The notes: generated from the letters alone by a model not told the origin. Shown: positions 43,138-52,723, numbered from the stretch's first letter. The stretch is 64,000 nucleotides of DNA from CALBPI01 sp039033995 (GCA_039033995.1 JBCCBP010000005.1:62001-126000), one strand, 5' to 3'. Numbers and translations are program-made.

Positions 43138-45411
43138 TCACGAGGTCACCGTCACATCGAAACAGGTGCGGTCGTTCGGCTGCGTCAGCGCAGCCGGCGC
43201 GCCGCGGATGTAGGAAAACTCGTAGAGCACCATCACATAGTCACCGGGCGTCAGGTTGTTGAGTGTGAACGTTTCGCGATCGGCATCAGGGCTATCACCA
43301 CCACCGACGAAATCCGCACGGAATACGAACGCATCGGGATCACTTTGCCCGGCTGCAGGCGGGTTTGTGGTCACGATGTCGACTGTGTAATTGCCCGCGG
43401 CCGTCACCGGAATCCGGATAAATCGTCGCACGCCGAGCTTGTTGCCATCTTCGTCCGGATCGAATTCATTGGTGCTGCAGACATTGACCGGCGTGCCACT
43501 ATCCGGCTCCACAACGGCATAGATCGGCAAGATCACGTCGGGTCTTCCCGCGGATTCAGTCTCGTTGACACCATAACCATCGTTTTCACCGACAATACGC
43601 TGCAGCGCGAGCAAGTCATCGATCTGCGATGTCTGCGCCGGGTTATTGGCACGCAGCGCTTCGATGAACGGGTAAATGGTGGTGAACGGCGTACCCGATG
43701 CCTGCGGGCCTACTAGCACGTCGTAGATCGCACCGAATCCCAATGACACGGCATCGCCGTTGTCATTATCGCTATCAAAAATATCGTACAAAATGGCCTG
43801 CACGCTGCGCTCGTTGTACCACCCACGCGTTTGCGATGTTTCGCCATTGGTCTCCAGGCTGAACGAGAAGCCGCTGGATTGTTGCGAGCCCTGCGTATCG
43901 AAATAGACAGAGCTACCCATGATCATTGCCGATACGGCATTGCCAAAACCTTCACCGAAGGCGAGACGCGGGTCAAGCCGCTGACTCAGGCTATTTGAGC
44001 CGCCCGTGCTGTCAGAGCGCGAGAAATTGTCCTCGAAGTAGTGCCCCCATTCGTGCGCCACGACATGCGTATCGTATTCCTCGGTATCGGTTCCCTCGTC
44101 GCCCAATAGAAACAACGAATCGATGCCCCCATTGTAGAAGGACGTGCCGATCTCTCCATTCTCGATATTCTGACCAGCGGGGCCCGCGCTCGGCGTGTTG
44201 TTGACACTCCAGAACGCGTCCAGCGGTGCAAAAACTGCATCCGGATCAACGCTGATGACGAGTTGAATGCCATTATAAATCGTGTCCAGAACCGAGAATG
44301 GCGCCGCGGCGCGAGTCGCACCGTAGCTTGTACCGGTCCAGCCCGATTCCGCCTGAATATTGACGACCTGTGGGCCGATGCCACTATCAAACGCAGCGCC
44401 ATCGAGCACATACAAAGGACGCGCGTCCAGTGGCTGGCTGGTTTGCGACGTGTTGTCGCGCACTTCGACATCCCAGGCAGGCGCGCCTGTACGCTTCAAC
44501 TCCGCGCGAATGCGCAGGAAAACACTGGTCGAAACTGGTGAAACCAGAACAAAATCACCATTGTCATCGAGTGTCGTACTGTCGATAACGTCATTGGTAC
44601 CGGCGCTGATCAGCTGAATCGTGGCACCACGAATCGGTCGCATCTCCTGCGATGCATAGTTCAATCCGCCGCCAATAAACGGCACAAACTCGAATTCTGC
44701 TTTGCCGGAAATCGTCGCAGCCGATAAATCCTCGAACACCGTAATGACAATAAGGTCTGTCGATTGCTGCCCGCCCAGATCGGTCACCGTTAGCTGAAAC
44801 TCGAGCGTCTGCGACCCGGTTGTCGCTGGTGCCGCAAAGGTCGCATTGGCAGCATTGGGGTCATTGATTGTGACCGGTGTCCCAGCCGTTTGTGTCCACG
44901 CATAAGTCAGGTCAGCCGGGTCGTTATCGTCGGTGCCGCTACCCGCTAAAGTGACTGTCGCATTTTGCTCCACATTCTGGTCATCGCCTGCGGCCGCCGT
45001 CGGCGCGACATCGAAGATCACATTGATATCAACACTATCCTCGCCAGCAGCACCTGCAGTATCGGTGACTGTTAGCGCGAACTGCAGCGTTTCATCCGCC
45101 GCCACATCAGGAGAATCAAAGGTCGCTATCGCGGTATCAGCGCCGACCAGGGTTACTGCCGTGCCCGCGGTCTGCGCCCAAGCGTAGGTTAAGCTCGCAG
45201 TGCCACCATCATCGGTTGCCGAGCCGCTGAGTGTGACCTCGACGTTGCGCGCAATTGACTGATCGGCGCCCGCATTCACGGCGGGCGGCGTATTCACCAC
45301 CGGTGCCGGGCCGCCGCCTCCGCCGCCACCACCGCCGCAGCCGGCGACCAGCAGTGTAATTAGCGTCAGCATTCCCGTGCGTTTTTCGTGTGACATGCAG
45401 AAATCAACCAT
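43138..45411 (-). CDS. PKD-domain lipoprotein with HEWGH metalloprotease domain
   Basis: 757 residues. The lipobox LLVAGC (Cys25) is followed by nine glycines as a linker. Two PKD-like domains come next (about 38-133 and 134-225; NAGADQSIARN, AGDDQNVEQN), then a beta domain, then a zinc metalloprotease domain with HVVAHEWGHYFED (His453, Glu454, His457) and a possible third ligand Glu487 in AFGEGFGNAV, as in gluzincins. A C-terminal beta domain (TAAGNYTVDIVTT, LNNLTPGDYVMVLYEF) resembles pre-peptidase C-terminal domains. It is probably an outer-membrane-anchored protease; the substrate is unknown. GGAG lies 8 bases before the ATG. Confidence 0.85.
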   Translation of the reverse strand: MVDFCMSHEKRTGMLTLITLLVAGCGGGGGGGGGPAPVVNTPPAVNAGADQSIARNVEVTLSGSATDDGGTASLTYAWAQTAGTAVTLVGADTAIATFDSPDVAADETLQFALTVTDTAGAAGEDSVDINVIFDVAPTAAAGDDQNVEQNATVTLAGSGTDDNDPADLTYAWTQTAGTPVTINDPNAANATFAAPATTGSQTLEFQLTVTDLGGQQSTDLIVITVFEDLSAATISGKAEFEFVPFIGGGLNYASQEMRPIRGATIQLISAGTNDVIDSTTLDDNGDFVLVSPVSTSVFLRIRAELKRTGAPAWDVEVRDNTSQTSQPLDARPLYVLDGAAFDSGIGPQVVNIQAESGWTGTSYGATRAAAPFSVLDTIYNGIQLVISVDPDAVFAPLDAFWSVNNTPSAGPAGQNIENGEIGTSFYNGGIDSLFLLGDEGTDTEEYDTHVVAHEWGHYFEDNFSRSDSTGGSNSLSQRLDPRLAFGEGFGNAVSAMIMGSSVYFDTQGSQQSSGFSFSLETNGETSQTRGWYNERSVQAILYDIFDSDNDNGDAVSLGFGAIYDVLVGPQASGTPFTTIYPFIEALRANNPAQTSQIDDLLALQRIVGENDGYGVNETESAGRPDVILPIYAVVEPDSGTPVNVCSTNEFDPDEDGNKLGVRRFIRIPVTAAGNYTVDIVTTNPPAAGQSDPDAFVFRADFVGGGDSPDADRETFTLNNLTPGDYVMVLYEFSYIRGAPAALTQPNDRTCFDVTVTS

Positions 45412-45507
45412 TCGTCCAGCTCCCGTACCGCGGCTCGTTCTTGCAGCGCCGCTTAATGCAGATCACAAGGCTACCGACTGGACGCCGCCAAAACTAGTGA
45501 CGCACTG

Positions 45508-45530
45508 CGCAGATTCGTAGCAAATCTGCG
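45508..45530. promoter_or_regulatory. inverted repeat upstream of galE
   Basis: CGCAGATT and AATCTGCG are perfect 8-base arms around a 7-base AT-rich loop, 68 bases before the galE ATG in the divergent spacer. It could be an operator or a leader hairpin. No regulator can be named. Confidence 0.35.
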
Positions 45531-45597
45531 ACACCGCCCTTATCGGCGACAGTGCCCCTTGTTATTATTGTTAGATAGCAACGCGTGGAAATAATTC

Positions 45598-46605
45598 ATG
45601 TCCGACAGCAAAATTCTCGTAACAGGGGGTGCCGGCTACATTGGCAGCCATGTCGTGCGCCAGCTCACTGAGCGCGGCGAACAGGTGATCGCGCTCGACA
45701 ACCTATCAACCGGCTTTGAACAAGCCGTGATTGGTGCAGAAACCATCATCGGTGACACCGGCGATGCGGCGCTGCTGGAGCAACTGTTCAGCGAGCACGA
45801 CATCGATACCGTCATGCACTTTGCCGCCAAAACCGTTGTGCCGGAGTCGGTGGCCGACCCGCTGAAGTATTACGACAACAATACCGTCAGCTCACGCACG
45901 TTGCTCGACGCCGCCCATCGTCATGGCGTGGCACATTTCGTGTTTTCGTCGACCGCCGCCGTATACGGCATACCGGCGGATGGCAAAGCCTCCGAAGACA
46001 GTCAAACGCAGCCGATCAATCCCTACGGCACCTCAAAACTAATGACCGAGTGGATGCTCAGAGACCTGGCCATTGCCGGTGGCCCACGCTATGTGGCACT
46101 CCGCTACTTCAACGTCGCCGGCTGCGACCCGGCCGGTCGCATCGGCCAGTCGACACCGCGCGCGACGCTGCTGACCAAAGTCGCGTGCGAAGCGGCAGTT
46201 GGCAAGCGGGATCACGTGTACATCTACGGTACCGACTACGACACACCGGATGGCACCGGCGTACGTGACTACATCCATGTCGAGGATCTCGCCAGTGCGC
46301 ATCTGAAAGCGCTCGACTATCTCCGCCAAGGTGGCGAATCACAGGTTCTCAATTGCGGCTACGGCGAAGGTTTCAGCGTTCGCGAGCTACTCGCCGCGGT
46401 GGAGCGCGCCAACGGCAAGCCGCTCTCCATCATTGAGGATGCGAGACGCGCAGGTGATCCGCCTCGTCTGGTAGCGAAGGTGGAACGCATCCACGAAGTG
46501 CTCGACTGGCAACCGCAGCTCAACGATATCAACAAGATTGTCGAGACCAGTCTTGCCTGGGAGCGCAAACTGGCGGCCAAGGACCCAAGCGCTTACTGGC
46601 GCTAA
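45598..46605 (+). CDS. galE: UDP-glucose 4-epimerase
   Basis: Interconverts UDP-glucose and UDP-galactose for surface polysaccharides. The 335 residues have the NAD-binding VTGGAGYIGSHVV start, HFAAKTVVPESV, FSSTAAVYGIP with the catalytic Ser region, PYGTSKLMTE with the Tyr-x3-Lys pair, LRYFNVAGCDPAGRIG and the GTGVRDYIHVEDLA motif typical of GalE. It starts the plus-strand run leading to glrK-qseG-glrR, which begins 8 bases after its stop. Confidence 0.93.
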   Translation: MSDSKILVTGGAGYIGSHVVRQLTERGEQVIALDNLSTGFEQAVIGAETIIGDTGDAALLEQLFSEHDIDTVMHFAAKTVVPESVADPLKYYDNNTVSSRTLLDAAHRHGVAHFVFSSTAAVYGIPADGKASEDSQTQPINPYGTSKLMTEWMLRDLAIAGGPRYVALRYFNVAGCDPAGRIGQSTPRATLLTKVACEAAVGKRDHVYIYGTDYDTPDGTGVRDYIHVEDLASAHLKALDYLRQGGESQVLNCGYGEGFSVRELLAAVERANGKPLSIIEDARRAGDPPRLVAKVERIHEVLDWQPQLNDINKIVETSLAWERKLAAKDPSAYWR

Positions 46606-46613
46606 AACGACCC

Positions 46614-48133
46614 ATGCGTGCACTCGGCCTGCTGCGACCGCGATCGATTAACGCATTGGTCGTCTTCGGCTACGCAGCGATTATGCTGCCGCTGACGATC
46701 GCGTTGATCTGGGCGCTGCTGCAGTTGGATCGTTTTTCGTCGCGCAGTGAGTCGTTGATCGTTGATGGCATCGAGGCGACACAGAACAGCCGCCTGCTGC
46801 AGGAGCGACTGCGTATCATGGAACGCCTAGCACGCCAGTACCAGGTATCGGAAGAGCAGAGTTGCTCGGCTTTCTGCGTGCTGACGCCGAGACCATCGCA
46901 ACGGTAAGCCGGGAATTGCGCGGTCAGACCGCGTTACCCGATGCCCGCCAGCGCGTTAACGATATCGAAACCAAAGTGACAGGTTTGTTGGCCGGTCTGG
47001 CCCTGGCACCGCAAGAGCCAGCGGCGCCGGCAGATGCCATCGCCCGTTTCACAAGTGCCATCGCCGACGCGAACACACTAGAGACATTACTCAATGCCGA
47101 TATCGACCGGCAGCTGCAAGGGTTAAAAGACGACGCTGCACAGACCCGCACGGCACTGGTTTGGCAGGCCGGCATTCTCGCCGGCCTGAGTGTATTGACG
47201 ATGCTATTCGTGACCTGGCGCGTCAGCCGCCCTATCCGTGCATTGGATCGGGCGATCAATCAACTCGGCGAAGGCCAGTTCTCCAAAGCGATCGAGGTCA
47301 ATGGCCCTGCTGACCTCGTAGCACTGGGCCGACAACTCGAGTGGCTGCGTCGCAGGCTGCTGGAACTGGCCCAGGAAAAAAATCGCTTTTTGCGGCATAT
47401 GTCGCATGAGCTCAAGACACCGCTGGCCAATATCAGAGAAGGGACAGAACTGCTGCTAGACGGCTCGGTTGGAGAACTGGACGATGCACAGGAAGAGGTC
47501 ACAGACATCTTGCGCAGCAATGGCATACGCCTGCAACGGCTGATCGAGAACCTGCTCAACTTCAGCGCCTGGCAGAATCGCAATGAGTTGCTGACCACCA
47601 GTGATTTCCCGTTGCGTGCGATGATCGAGTCAGTACTGAAAGTGCATGCCCTGCCGATGCGTACGCAAGAGATTCGCCTGCTGACGACCATCGACGAGGC
47701 CAACGTGCATGCGGATCGCGAAATGATTCGCACAGTACTCGACAACCTCATTTCCAATGCGCTGAAATTCTCGCCGAAAGGCGGTGCGCTGCTGGTGCGA
47801 GGACAACGTCTTGAAGACCAATTTATCATTGAGGTCGCCGACCAGGGGCCTGGCATTCCGATGCAGGAACGCAAGAAGGTTTTCGATGCGTTTTTCCAGG
47901 GTGAGCAACAACCGGGCGGCCTCGTCGCCGGCACCGGCATTGGGCTGTCAGTTGTACTCGAGTCCGTTCAAGCCCATGATGGTTTTGTGGACATCTCGGA
48001 CGAACAACAGGCCATCAAAACAAAACGCGGCGATACGGTCGTATTTGGCGGCGCGCATTTCCGCGTCATGATCCCACAGCAGCCGCTGTCGAGCGTACAG
48101 CGCCAAGAACCGCAAAAGGTCGCGAATGGTTAA
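46614..48133 (+). pseudogene. glrK: sensor histidine kinase GlrK (QseE), frameshifted
   Basis: Sensor of the GlrKR two-component system, which controls envelope-stress small RNAs in enterobacteria. The N-terminal part (46614 to about 46860) has a membrane helix and ERLARQYQVSEEQ; the next frame resumes with LLGFLRADAETIATV, so one base appears lost near 46855-46863. The rest is intact: second membrane helix, HAMP, DHp domain with HMSHELKTPLANI, N box DNLISNALKFS, G1 DQGPGIP and G2 GTGIGLSVV. Repaired length is about 506 residues. It is either a real inactivation or a sequence error; the intact downstream genes and the similar defect in rpsB favour error. Confidence 0.8.
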
Positions 48134-48812
48134 GAGATCCACACCCACGCATCTGACTGGCGTGCGTCCACCCAAGGCCATTCTGCTGCTTTGCCTGGCG
48201 AGTCTGTTGACCGCTTGTGGCGGCATCAGCGATTTCATGGACCGTCGCCAATCTGCGACAAATCAAGAACTTAGCGTTGAACCATCGACGCTTTCGATAT
48301 ATCTTGCCGACGTAGACCAGTTGCTTAACGGAGAAGGCACCAACGCAACACGGACTTGGCAAGAGCTCAACCTGGATTATGAGCGCGCACCGACAACCAC
48401 GAATCAACTCAGGCTGGCATTAGCCCTGGCAACACCTGGTCACAGTTACACCGACCTGGCGCGTGCTGATGGCATGCTGACAGCATTGCTGCAAAAACCG
48501 CAGCTTTTGCTGGCTGATGAGCAGTTACTGGCGCGAGTTCATCTCGGCCTGATGCGCGCGAGCGTCAGTGCCGAATCACAGGCACGACAAGCTAACGACA
48601 CGGCGAGCCGCAACAGCGCCCGCGAACTGTCGCTGGCGAGATCGCAGTTGACGTTACTCCGCAAAGACAATGAACGCCTTCGGACCGCACTGGCAGAAAC
48701 GGAAGACAAACTTCAGGCAATGACACTGATCGAGCGATCGATACGGGAGCGGGAAGAAGATGAATCAGGCAGCGGTGGACTTCAACCTCAAGGCATCCAG
48801 AACCGTGAGTAA
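48126..48812 (+). CDS. qseG: outer-membrane lipoprotein QseG-like
   Basis: 228 residues with a lipoprotein signal (LLLCLASLLTACGG; Cys at about residue 31), then a helical mature part ending in a coiled coil (RSQLTLLRKDNERLRTALAETEDKLQ). In enterobacteria QseG (YfhG) lies between glrK and glrR and binds the sensor domain of the kinase. Here it has the same position, overlapping the kinase end by 8 bases and glrR by up to 53. The assignment rests on position and type more than on sequence identity. Confidence 0.75.
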   Translation: MVKRSTPTHLTGVRPPKAILLLCLASLLTACGGISDFMDRRQSATNQELSVEPSTLSIYLADVDQLLNGEGTNATRTWQELNLDYERAPTTTNQLRLALALATPGHSYTDLARADGMLTALLQKPQLLLADEQLLARVHLGLMRASVSAESQARQANDTASRNSARELSLARSQLTLLRKDNERLRTALAETEDKLQAMTLIERSIREREEDESGSGGLQPQGIQNRE

Positions 48813-50163
48813 TCAACGAAAACGCGGTGGTGCCGCCAGAGGCAAGATTCTGCTGGTCGACGACGATCCCGGCTTGCTGCGTTTATTGAGCATTCGCCTT
48901 CGCGCCGAGAATTACATCGTGGAAGCGGTAGAGAGTGCGATGTCCGCCCTCGCCGTCCTTGGGCGCTTTCAACCCGACCTGGTCATCAGCGACCTGCGCA
49001 TGGACAAAATGGATGGCATTGGTTTACTGCAGGAACTTCAGCAGCGTGCACCCGGCCTGAATGTATTGATCATGACCGCCCATGGCACTATCCCGGATGC
49101 TGTCGAGGCGACCAAGTCAGGGGCGTTCGGGTTCCTGACAAAACCAATCGAGAAAGAAGAGCTGCTCGCCAATGTCGAAAAAGCACTAAAGGTCTCCGGA
49201 ACGTCGAGCGGCAGCGAAGAGTGGGCAGCCGACATCATTACGCGCAACGCACAAATGCGCGATCGGCTGACACAGGCCCGCATGGTGTCGGACACCGATG
49301 CGCGTGTGCTGATCACCGGTCAATCCGGCACGGGTAAAGAGTTAATGGCTCGCGCGATCCACCGCGCGAGCAAGCGGGCGGACAAACCGTTCGTTGCTAT
49401 CAATTGCAGCGCCATGGCCGAGAACCTGCTCGAGTCTGAACTGTTTGGTCATACCAAGGGCGCTTTCACGGGCGCCACTCGCGATCATAAAGGTCTGTTC
49501 CAGGCCGCCAACGGCGGCACCTTGTTACTCGACGAGATCGGTGACATGCCAATGCGACTGCAAGTAAAGTTGCTGCGCGTATTGCAGGAAAACCAGGTGC
49601 GCCCGGTCGGCAGCACAGAGGCGATCAGCGTTGACGTGCGCACGCTGTCGGCAACCCACCGGGATTTGCGAGAACTGATGAGCAAAGGACAGTTCCGCGA
49701 GGATCTGTACTACCGACTGAATGTCGTCAACATCGAAATGCCGCCGCTCAACGCGCGACGCGAAGATATCCCGCTGCTGGTCACGCATTTCCTGCGTCAG
49801 CTGACCGACCAGGGCGATAGCGAACGCAAGGTCTACGCGCCCGAGGCTGTCGAGTTGCTCGTGATGGCGGAATGGCCAGGCAACATCCGTCAATTGTTCA
49901 ATGTGGTACGCCAAAATGTCGCGCTATCGAATTCGCCCGTGATCAGCGCGGAGCTGGTTCGCTCCGCACTCGGCGAACATGGCGACAAACTGCCCTCGTT
50001 TTCCGACGCCCGTGATGAATTTACGCGCAATTACCTATCGCAGATTTTGCAGATCACAGGCGGCAATGTCAGTCAGGCGGCACGACTGGCGAAACGCAAT
50101 CGCACCGATTTTTACAAGCTGCTTGCGCGCCATGATCTGAACCCGGACACGTTTAAGCAGTAA
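48760..50163 (+). CDS. glrR: sigma-54-dependent response regulator GlrR (QseF)
   Basis: 467 residues: receiver domain with LLVDDDPGLLRLL and phospho-acceptor Asp in LVISDLRMDKMDG, an AAA+ sigma-54 activation domain with GQSGTGKELMARAIH, ESELFGHTKGAFTGAT and LLDEIGDMP, and a Fis-type helix-turn-helix at the end (GGNVSQAARLAKRNRTDFYKLL). The GAFTGA loop for sigma-54 contact is intact. The start is ambiguous: ATG 48760 lies close behind GGAAG, while GTG 48805 gives an 8-base overlap with qseG and loses only a disordered leader. Confidence 0.93.
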   Translation: MNQAAVDFNLKASRTVSNQRKRGGAARGKILLVDDDPGLLRLLSIRLRAENYIVEAVESAMSALAVLGRFQPDLVISDLRMDKMDGIGLLQELQQRAPGLNVLIMTAHGTIPDAVEATKSGAFGFLTKPIEKEELLANVEKALKVSGTSSGSEEWAADIITRNAQMRDRLTQARMVSDTDARVLITGQSGTGKELMARAIHRASKRADKPFVAINCSAMAENLLESELFGHTKGAFTGATRDHKGLFQAANGGTLLLDEIGDMPMRLQVKLLRVLQENQVRPVGSTEAISVDVRTLSATHRDLRELMSKGQFREDLYYRLNVVNIEMPPLNARREDIPLLVTHFLRQLTDQGDSERKVYAPEAVELLVMAEWPGNIRQLFNVVRQNVALSNSPVISAELVRSALGEHGDKLPSFSDARDEFTRNYLSQILQITGGNVSQAARLAKRNRTDFYKLLARHDLNPDTFKQ

Positions 50164-50165
50164 CG

Positions 50166-51551
50166 TCAGGCCGACTCCGAACGCACGGAGAATTCATCGG
50201 CCTGCAGACTGTGTCGCTCCAACAAATCATAGAGTGTTGGTCGGCTAACGCCGAGCAGCCCTGCAGCACGTGATACGTTGCCGCCCGTCTTGACCATCGC
50301 CTGTCGTACCGCATCGAGTTCGGCACGCTCTCGGACCTCTCTCAGATTCAGTGATTGTGTCGCACCGACGAGATCATCGAGGCCGAGATCCTCTGCCGAC
50401 ACCTGGCGCCCTTCGGCCATGATGACCGCCCCTTTGATTTTGTTCTCAAGCTCGCGGACGTTGCCCGGCCAATCATGCGCTACCAACGCCTTCTGCGCGT
50501 CATCGCTGAACCCTCGCAGCGCCTTTCCGTGTTTGCGCGCAAACCTGTCTAGTAACGTGCGAGCCAGCATCAAAACGCCGTTCTCGCGCTGTCGCAACGG
50601 TGGGATATCAATTTCGATTTCGCAAATCCGGTAATACAGGTCCTCTCGAAAGCCACCGGACGCGATCAGATTTTTGAGGTTCTGGTTCGTAGCACAAACG
50701 ACTCGAACATCAACCGGAATCTCGCTGCGCCCACCAACGCGTTCGACAACACGCTCTTGCAAAAAACGCAGCAGCTTGGCCTGCAGCGGCAACGGCATAT
50801 CGCCGATCTCATCGAGGAACAGCGTACCGCCGCTAGCCACCTCGACTTTACCGGGAGTGGTCTTCGTCGCGCCGGTGAACGCACCTTTCTCAAAACCGAA
50901 CAGCTCGGATTCCAGCAGGTTCTCCGGGATCGCAGCGCAATTGATCGCAACGAACGCGTTGTCTTTGCGCGGACTCAAGCCGTGAACTGCCCGCGCCAGC
51001 AACTCCTTGCCCGTGCCGCTCTCGCCGAGTAACAGCGTCGTGACGTCGGTCGGCGCGACCTTTTCGATCATGCGACACACTTTTAACATTGGCTGACTGA
51101 CGGCGACGATGCCATCGAGCGGAGAATGCGCGCCGGCAGACTGCAATCGACGGTTTTCCTGTTCCAGCTGCGCGAGCTGGTTCGCCCGATCGACAAGCAA
51201 TCGCAACACATCGGTATCGACCGGCTTCTGATAAAAATCGTAGGCGCCGGCCTGCACCGCCAACAACGCGTTATCCTTGTCGCCGTGTCCTGTCACCACG
51301 ATAATTTTTGTATAAGGCGCAATCGCCAGCGTCTCTTCAACGCACGCGAGCCCCTCGGTAACGCCCTCTGCGTCTGGTGGCAGGCCTAAATCCTGAAGTA
51401 CGACGGCTGGCTCATGACGACGAATAGCTTCGATCGCCTCCTTACGACTGGCCGCCTGGATGATTTCATACTCTTCGAAGACCCACTTCAGCTGACTCTG
51501 CAGGCCAGGGTCGTCCTCAACGATGAGTAACGTTCGTTTCTCGGTTGACAT
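50166..51551 (-). CDS. prsR: PrsR-type sigma-54 response regulator
   Basis: 461 residues: receiver LLIVEDDPGLQSQLKWVFEEY with phospho-acceptor in VVLQDLGLPPDAEGVTEGL, AAA+ domain with GESGTGKELLARAVH and FEKGAFTGAT, and a Fis-type C-terminus (GGNVSRAAGLLGVSRPTLYDLLERH). The DDPGLQSQLKW and GLPPDAEGV sequences are characteristic of PrsR, which activates PEP-CTERM/exosortase and exopolysaccharide genes. Its usual kinase PrsK is not adjacent; the upstream neighbour is bfd. It converges on glrR with 2 bases between the stops. Confidence 0.85.
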   Translation of the reverse strand: MSTEKRTLLIVEDDPGLQSQLKWVFEEYEIIQAASRKEAIEAIRRHEPAVVLQDLGLPPDAEGVTEGLACVEETLAIAPYTKIIVVTGHGDKDNALLAVQAGAYDFYQKPVDTDVLRLLVDRANQLAQLEQENRRLQSAGAHSPLDGIVAVSQPMLKVCRMIEKVAPTDVTTLLLGESGTGKELLARAVHGLSPRKDNAFVAINCAAIPENLLESELFGFEKGAFTGATKTTPGKVEVASGGTLFLDEIGDMPLPLQAKLLRFLQERVVERVGGRSEIPVDVRVVCATNQNLKNLIASGGFREDLYYRICEIEIDIPPLRQRENGVLMLARTLLDRFARKHGKALRGFSDDAQKALVAHDWPGNVRELENKIKGAVIMAEGRQVSAEDLGLDDLVGATQSLNLREVRERAELDAVRQAMVKTGGNVSRAAGLLGVSRPTLYDLLERHSLQADEFSVRSESA

Positions 51552-51786
51552 AAATTCCGCACACTGGTGTTTTCAGACGTTTTTGCCGCCGCAAAACCGC
51601 TCCCTCACTCAGTTTATTAGTCTGACACGGACGCAGCGAAATTGGCAGGATATCTGTCACAGGGTGAAGCCGGAACTGGTTCGCACAGTCCAGATGATCG
51701 GTGCGTGCCGGCTATCCAGGTATTCGCCCCAAACCGCACAAGAAACGCGCCTGCACCAAACCACGAATTTGTTAATGAAAACGGTA

Positions 51787-51815
51787 TTGACAATCATTCT
51801 CATTTGTATTCTAAT
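51787..51815 (+). promoter_or_regulatory. bfd promoter with overlapping Fur-type operator
   Basis: TTGACA (51787-51792), a 17-base spacer and TCTAAT (51810-51815) form a strong promoter ten bases before the bfd ATG. The spacer contains ACAATCATTCTCATTTG, a good match to Fur boxes, so ferric-Fur would block the polymerase and bfd would be made when iron is low. Confidence 0.65.
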
Positions 51816-51824
51816 CCTATCACC

Positions 51825-52028
51825 ATGTACGTATGTATCTGCCAAGCCATCACCGATCGTCAGATCGAAAAAGCGATCGACGCCGGTATCGACAGTGTCG
51901 ATAAACTGCGCGATACGCTGGGTGTCGCGAGCTGCTGCGGCAGCTGCGAGGAAACCGCGGCTGAGATGGTCGCAACGCGTACACCGCAACCGGCGATCTA
52001 CAAGCCGCGCGCCCTGGCCGTCAGCTAG
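51825..52028 (+). CDS. bfd: bacterioferritin-associated ferredoxin
   Basis: 67-residue [2Fe-2S] protein that passes electrons to bacterioferritin to release stored iron. The four cluster cysteines are in MYVCICQAITD and VASCCGSCEE, the Bfd pattern. The open frame extends upstream to 51642, but ATG 51825 gives the correct start just after the Fur-type promoter; the leader would then be only about 3 bases. The partner bfr follows 212 bases later with its own Fur-like site. Confidence 0.93.
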   Translation: MYVCICQAITDRQIEKAIDAGIDSVDKLRDTLGVASCCGSCEETAAEMVATRTPQPAIYKPRALAVS

Positions 52029-52146
52029 CGCATCAGCGCGGATTCGGCACTACCGAATCATCCCTTTCCAACAATTTCTTGTCGTAGTTTTGTCAGGGCT
52101 GTGACCCATTGGCCTACGCAACAACAACGACATCCAGCGACAATGA

Positions 52147-52167
52147 AAATGCAAATGATTTGCATCA
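52147..52167 (+). promoter_or_regulatory. Fur-type operator before bfr
   Basis: ATGCAAAT-G-ATTTGCAT (52149-52165) is a perfect 8+1+8 inverted repeat inside an AAATGC...CATCATTT context that resembles the Fur box. It lies 75 bases before the bfr ATG. Confidence 0.6.
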
Positions 52168-52240
52168 TTTATCAACTAGTTGCGTGTTCCGACGAGATGA
52201 CTAGACTAGCGATCAATTATTCACCGCGGAGAACCATCGC

Positions 52241-52723
52241 ATGAAAGGCGATAAGCAAGTTATTGCTCACCTGAACACCATACTCAAGAACGAGTTGACG
52301 GCGATCAACCAGTACTTCCTGCATTCCCGTATGCTCAAAGATTGGGGCCTCGACAAGCTCGGCGATTACGAATACCACGAGTCGATCGATGAGATGAAAC
52401 ATGCCGATGTGCTGATCGAGCGCATCCTGTTTCTGGAAGGGCTGCCGAACCTGCAGGACCTCGGGCGCTTGATGATCGGCGAGAATGTTAAAGAAATTCT
52501 CGAGTGTGATCTCAAGATCGAAATGATCGCGATTCCTGACCTGCGCGCAGCGATCGCTCACGCCGAAACGGTCAACGACTATGTGAGCCGTGAAATCTTC
52601 GAGCGCATTCTCGAGTCCGAAGAAGAGCACGTCGACTTCATCGAAACACAACTAAGTCTGATCGAACGCATGGGCATCCAGAACTACACTCAGATGCAGT
52701 CAACGCCGAAGACATCTGACTAA
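52241..52723 (+). CDS. bfr: bacterioferritin
   Basis: Haem-containing 24-mer iron store. The 160 residues are a four-helix bundle with the ferroxidase ligands in LKNELTAINQYFLHSRM (Glu18), ESIDEMKHAD (Glu51, His54) and EEEHVDFIE (Glu127, His130), plus Glu94. Met52, the haem-iron ligand, is present in DEMKH. Length is normal (158 in E. coli). A strong terminator follows. Located after bfd, consistent with joint function in iron release. Confidence 0.95.
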   Translation: MKGDKQVIAHLNTILKNELTAINQYFLHSRMLKDWGLDKLGDYEYHESIDEMKHADVLIERILFLEGLPNLQDLGRLMIGENVKEILECDLKIEMIAIPDLRAAIAHAETVNDYVSREIFERILESEEEHVDFIETQLSLIERMGIQNYTQMQSTPKTSD

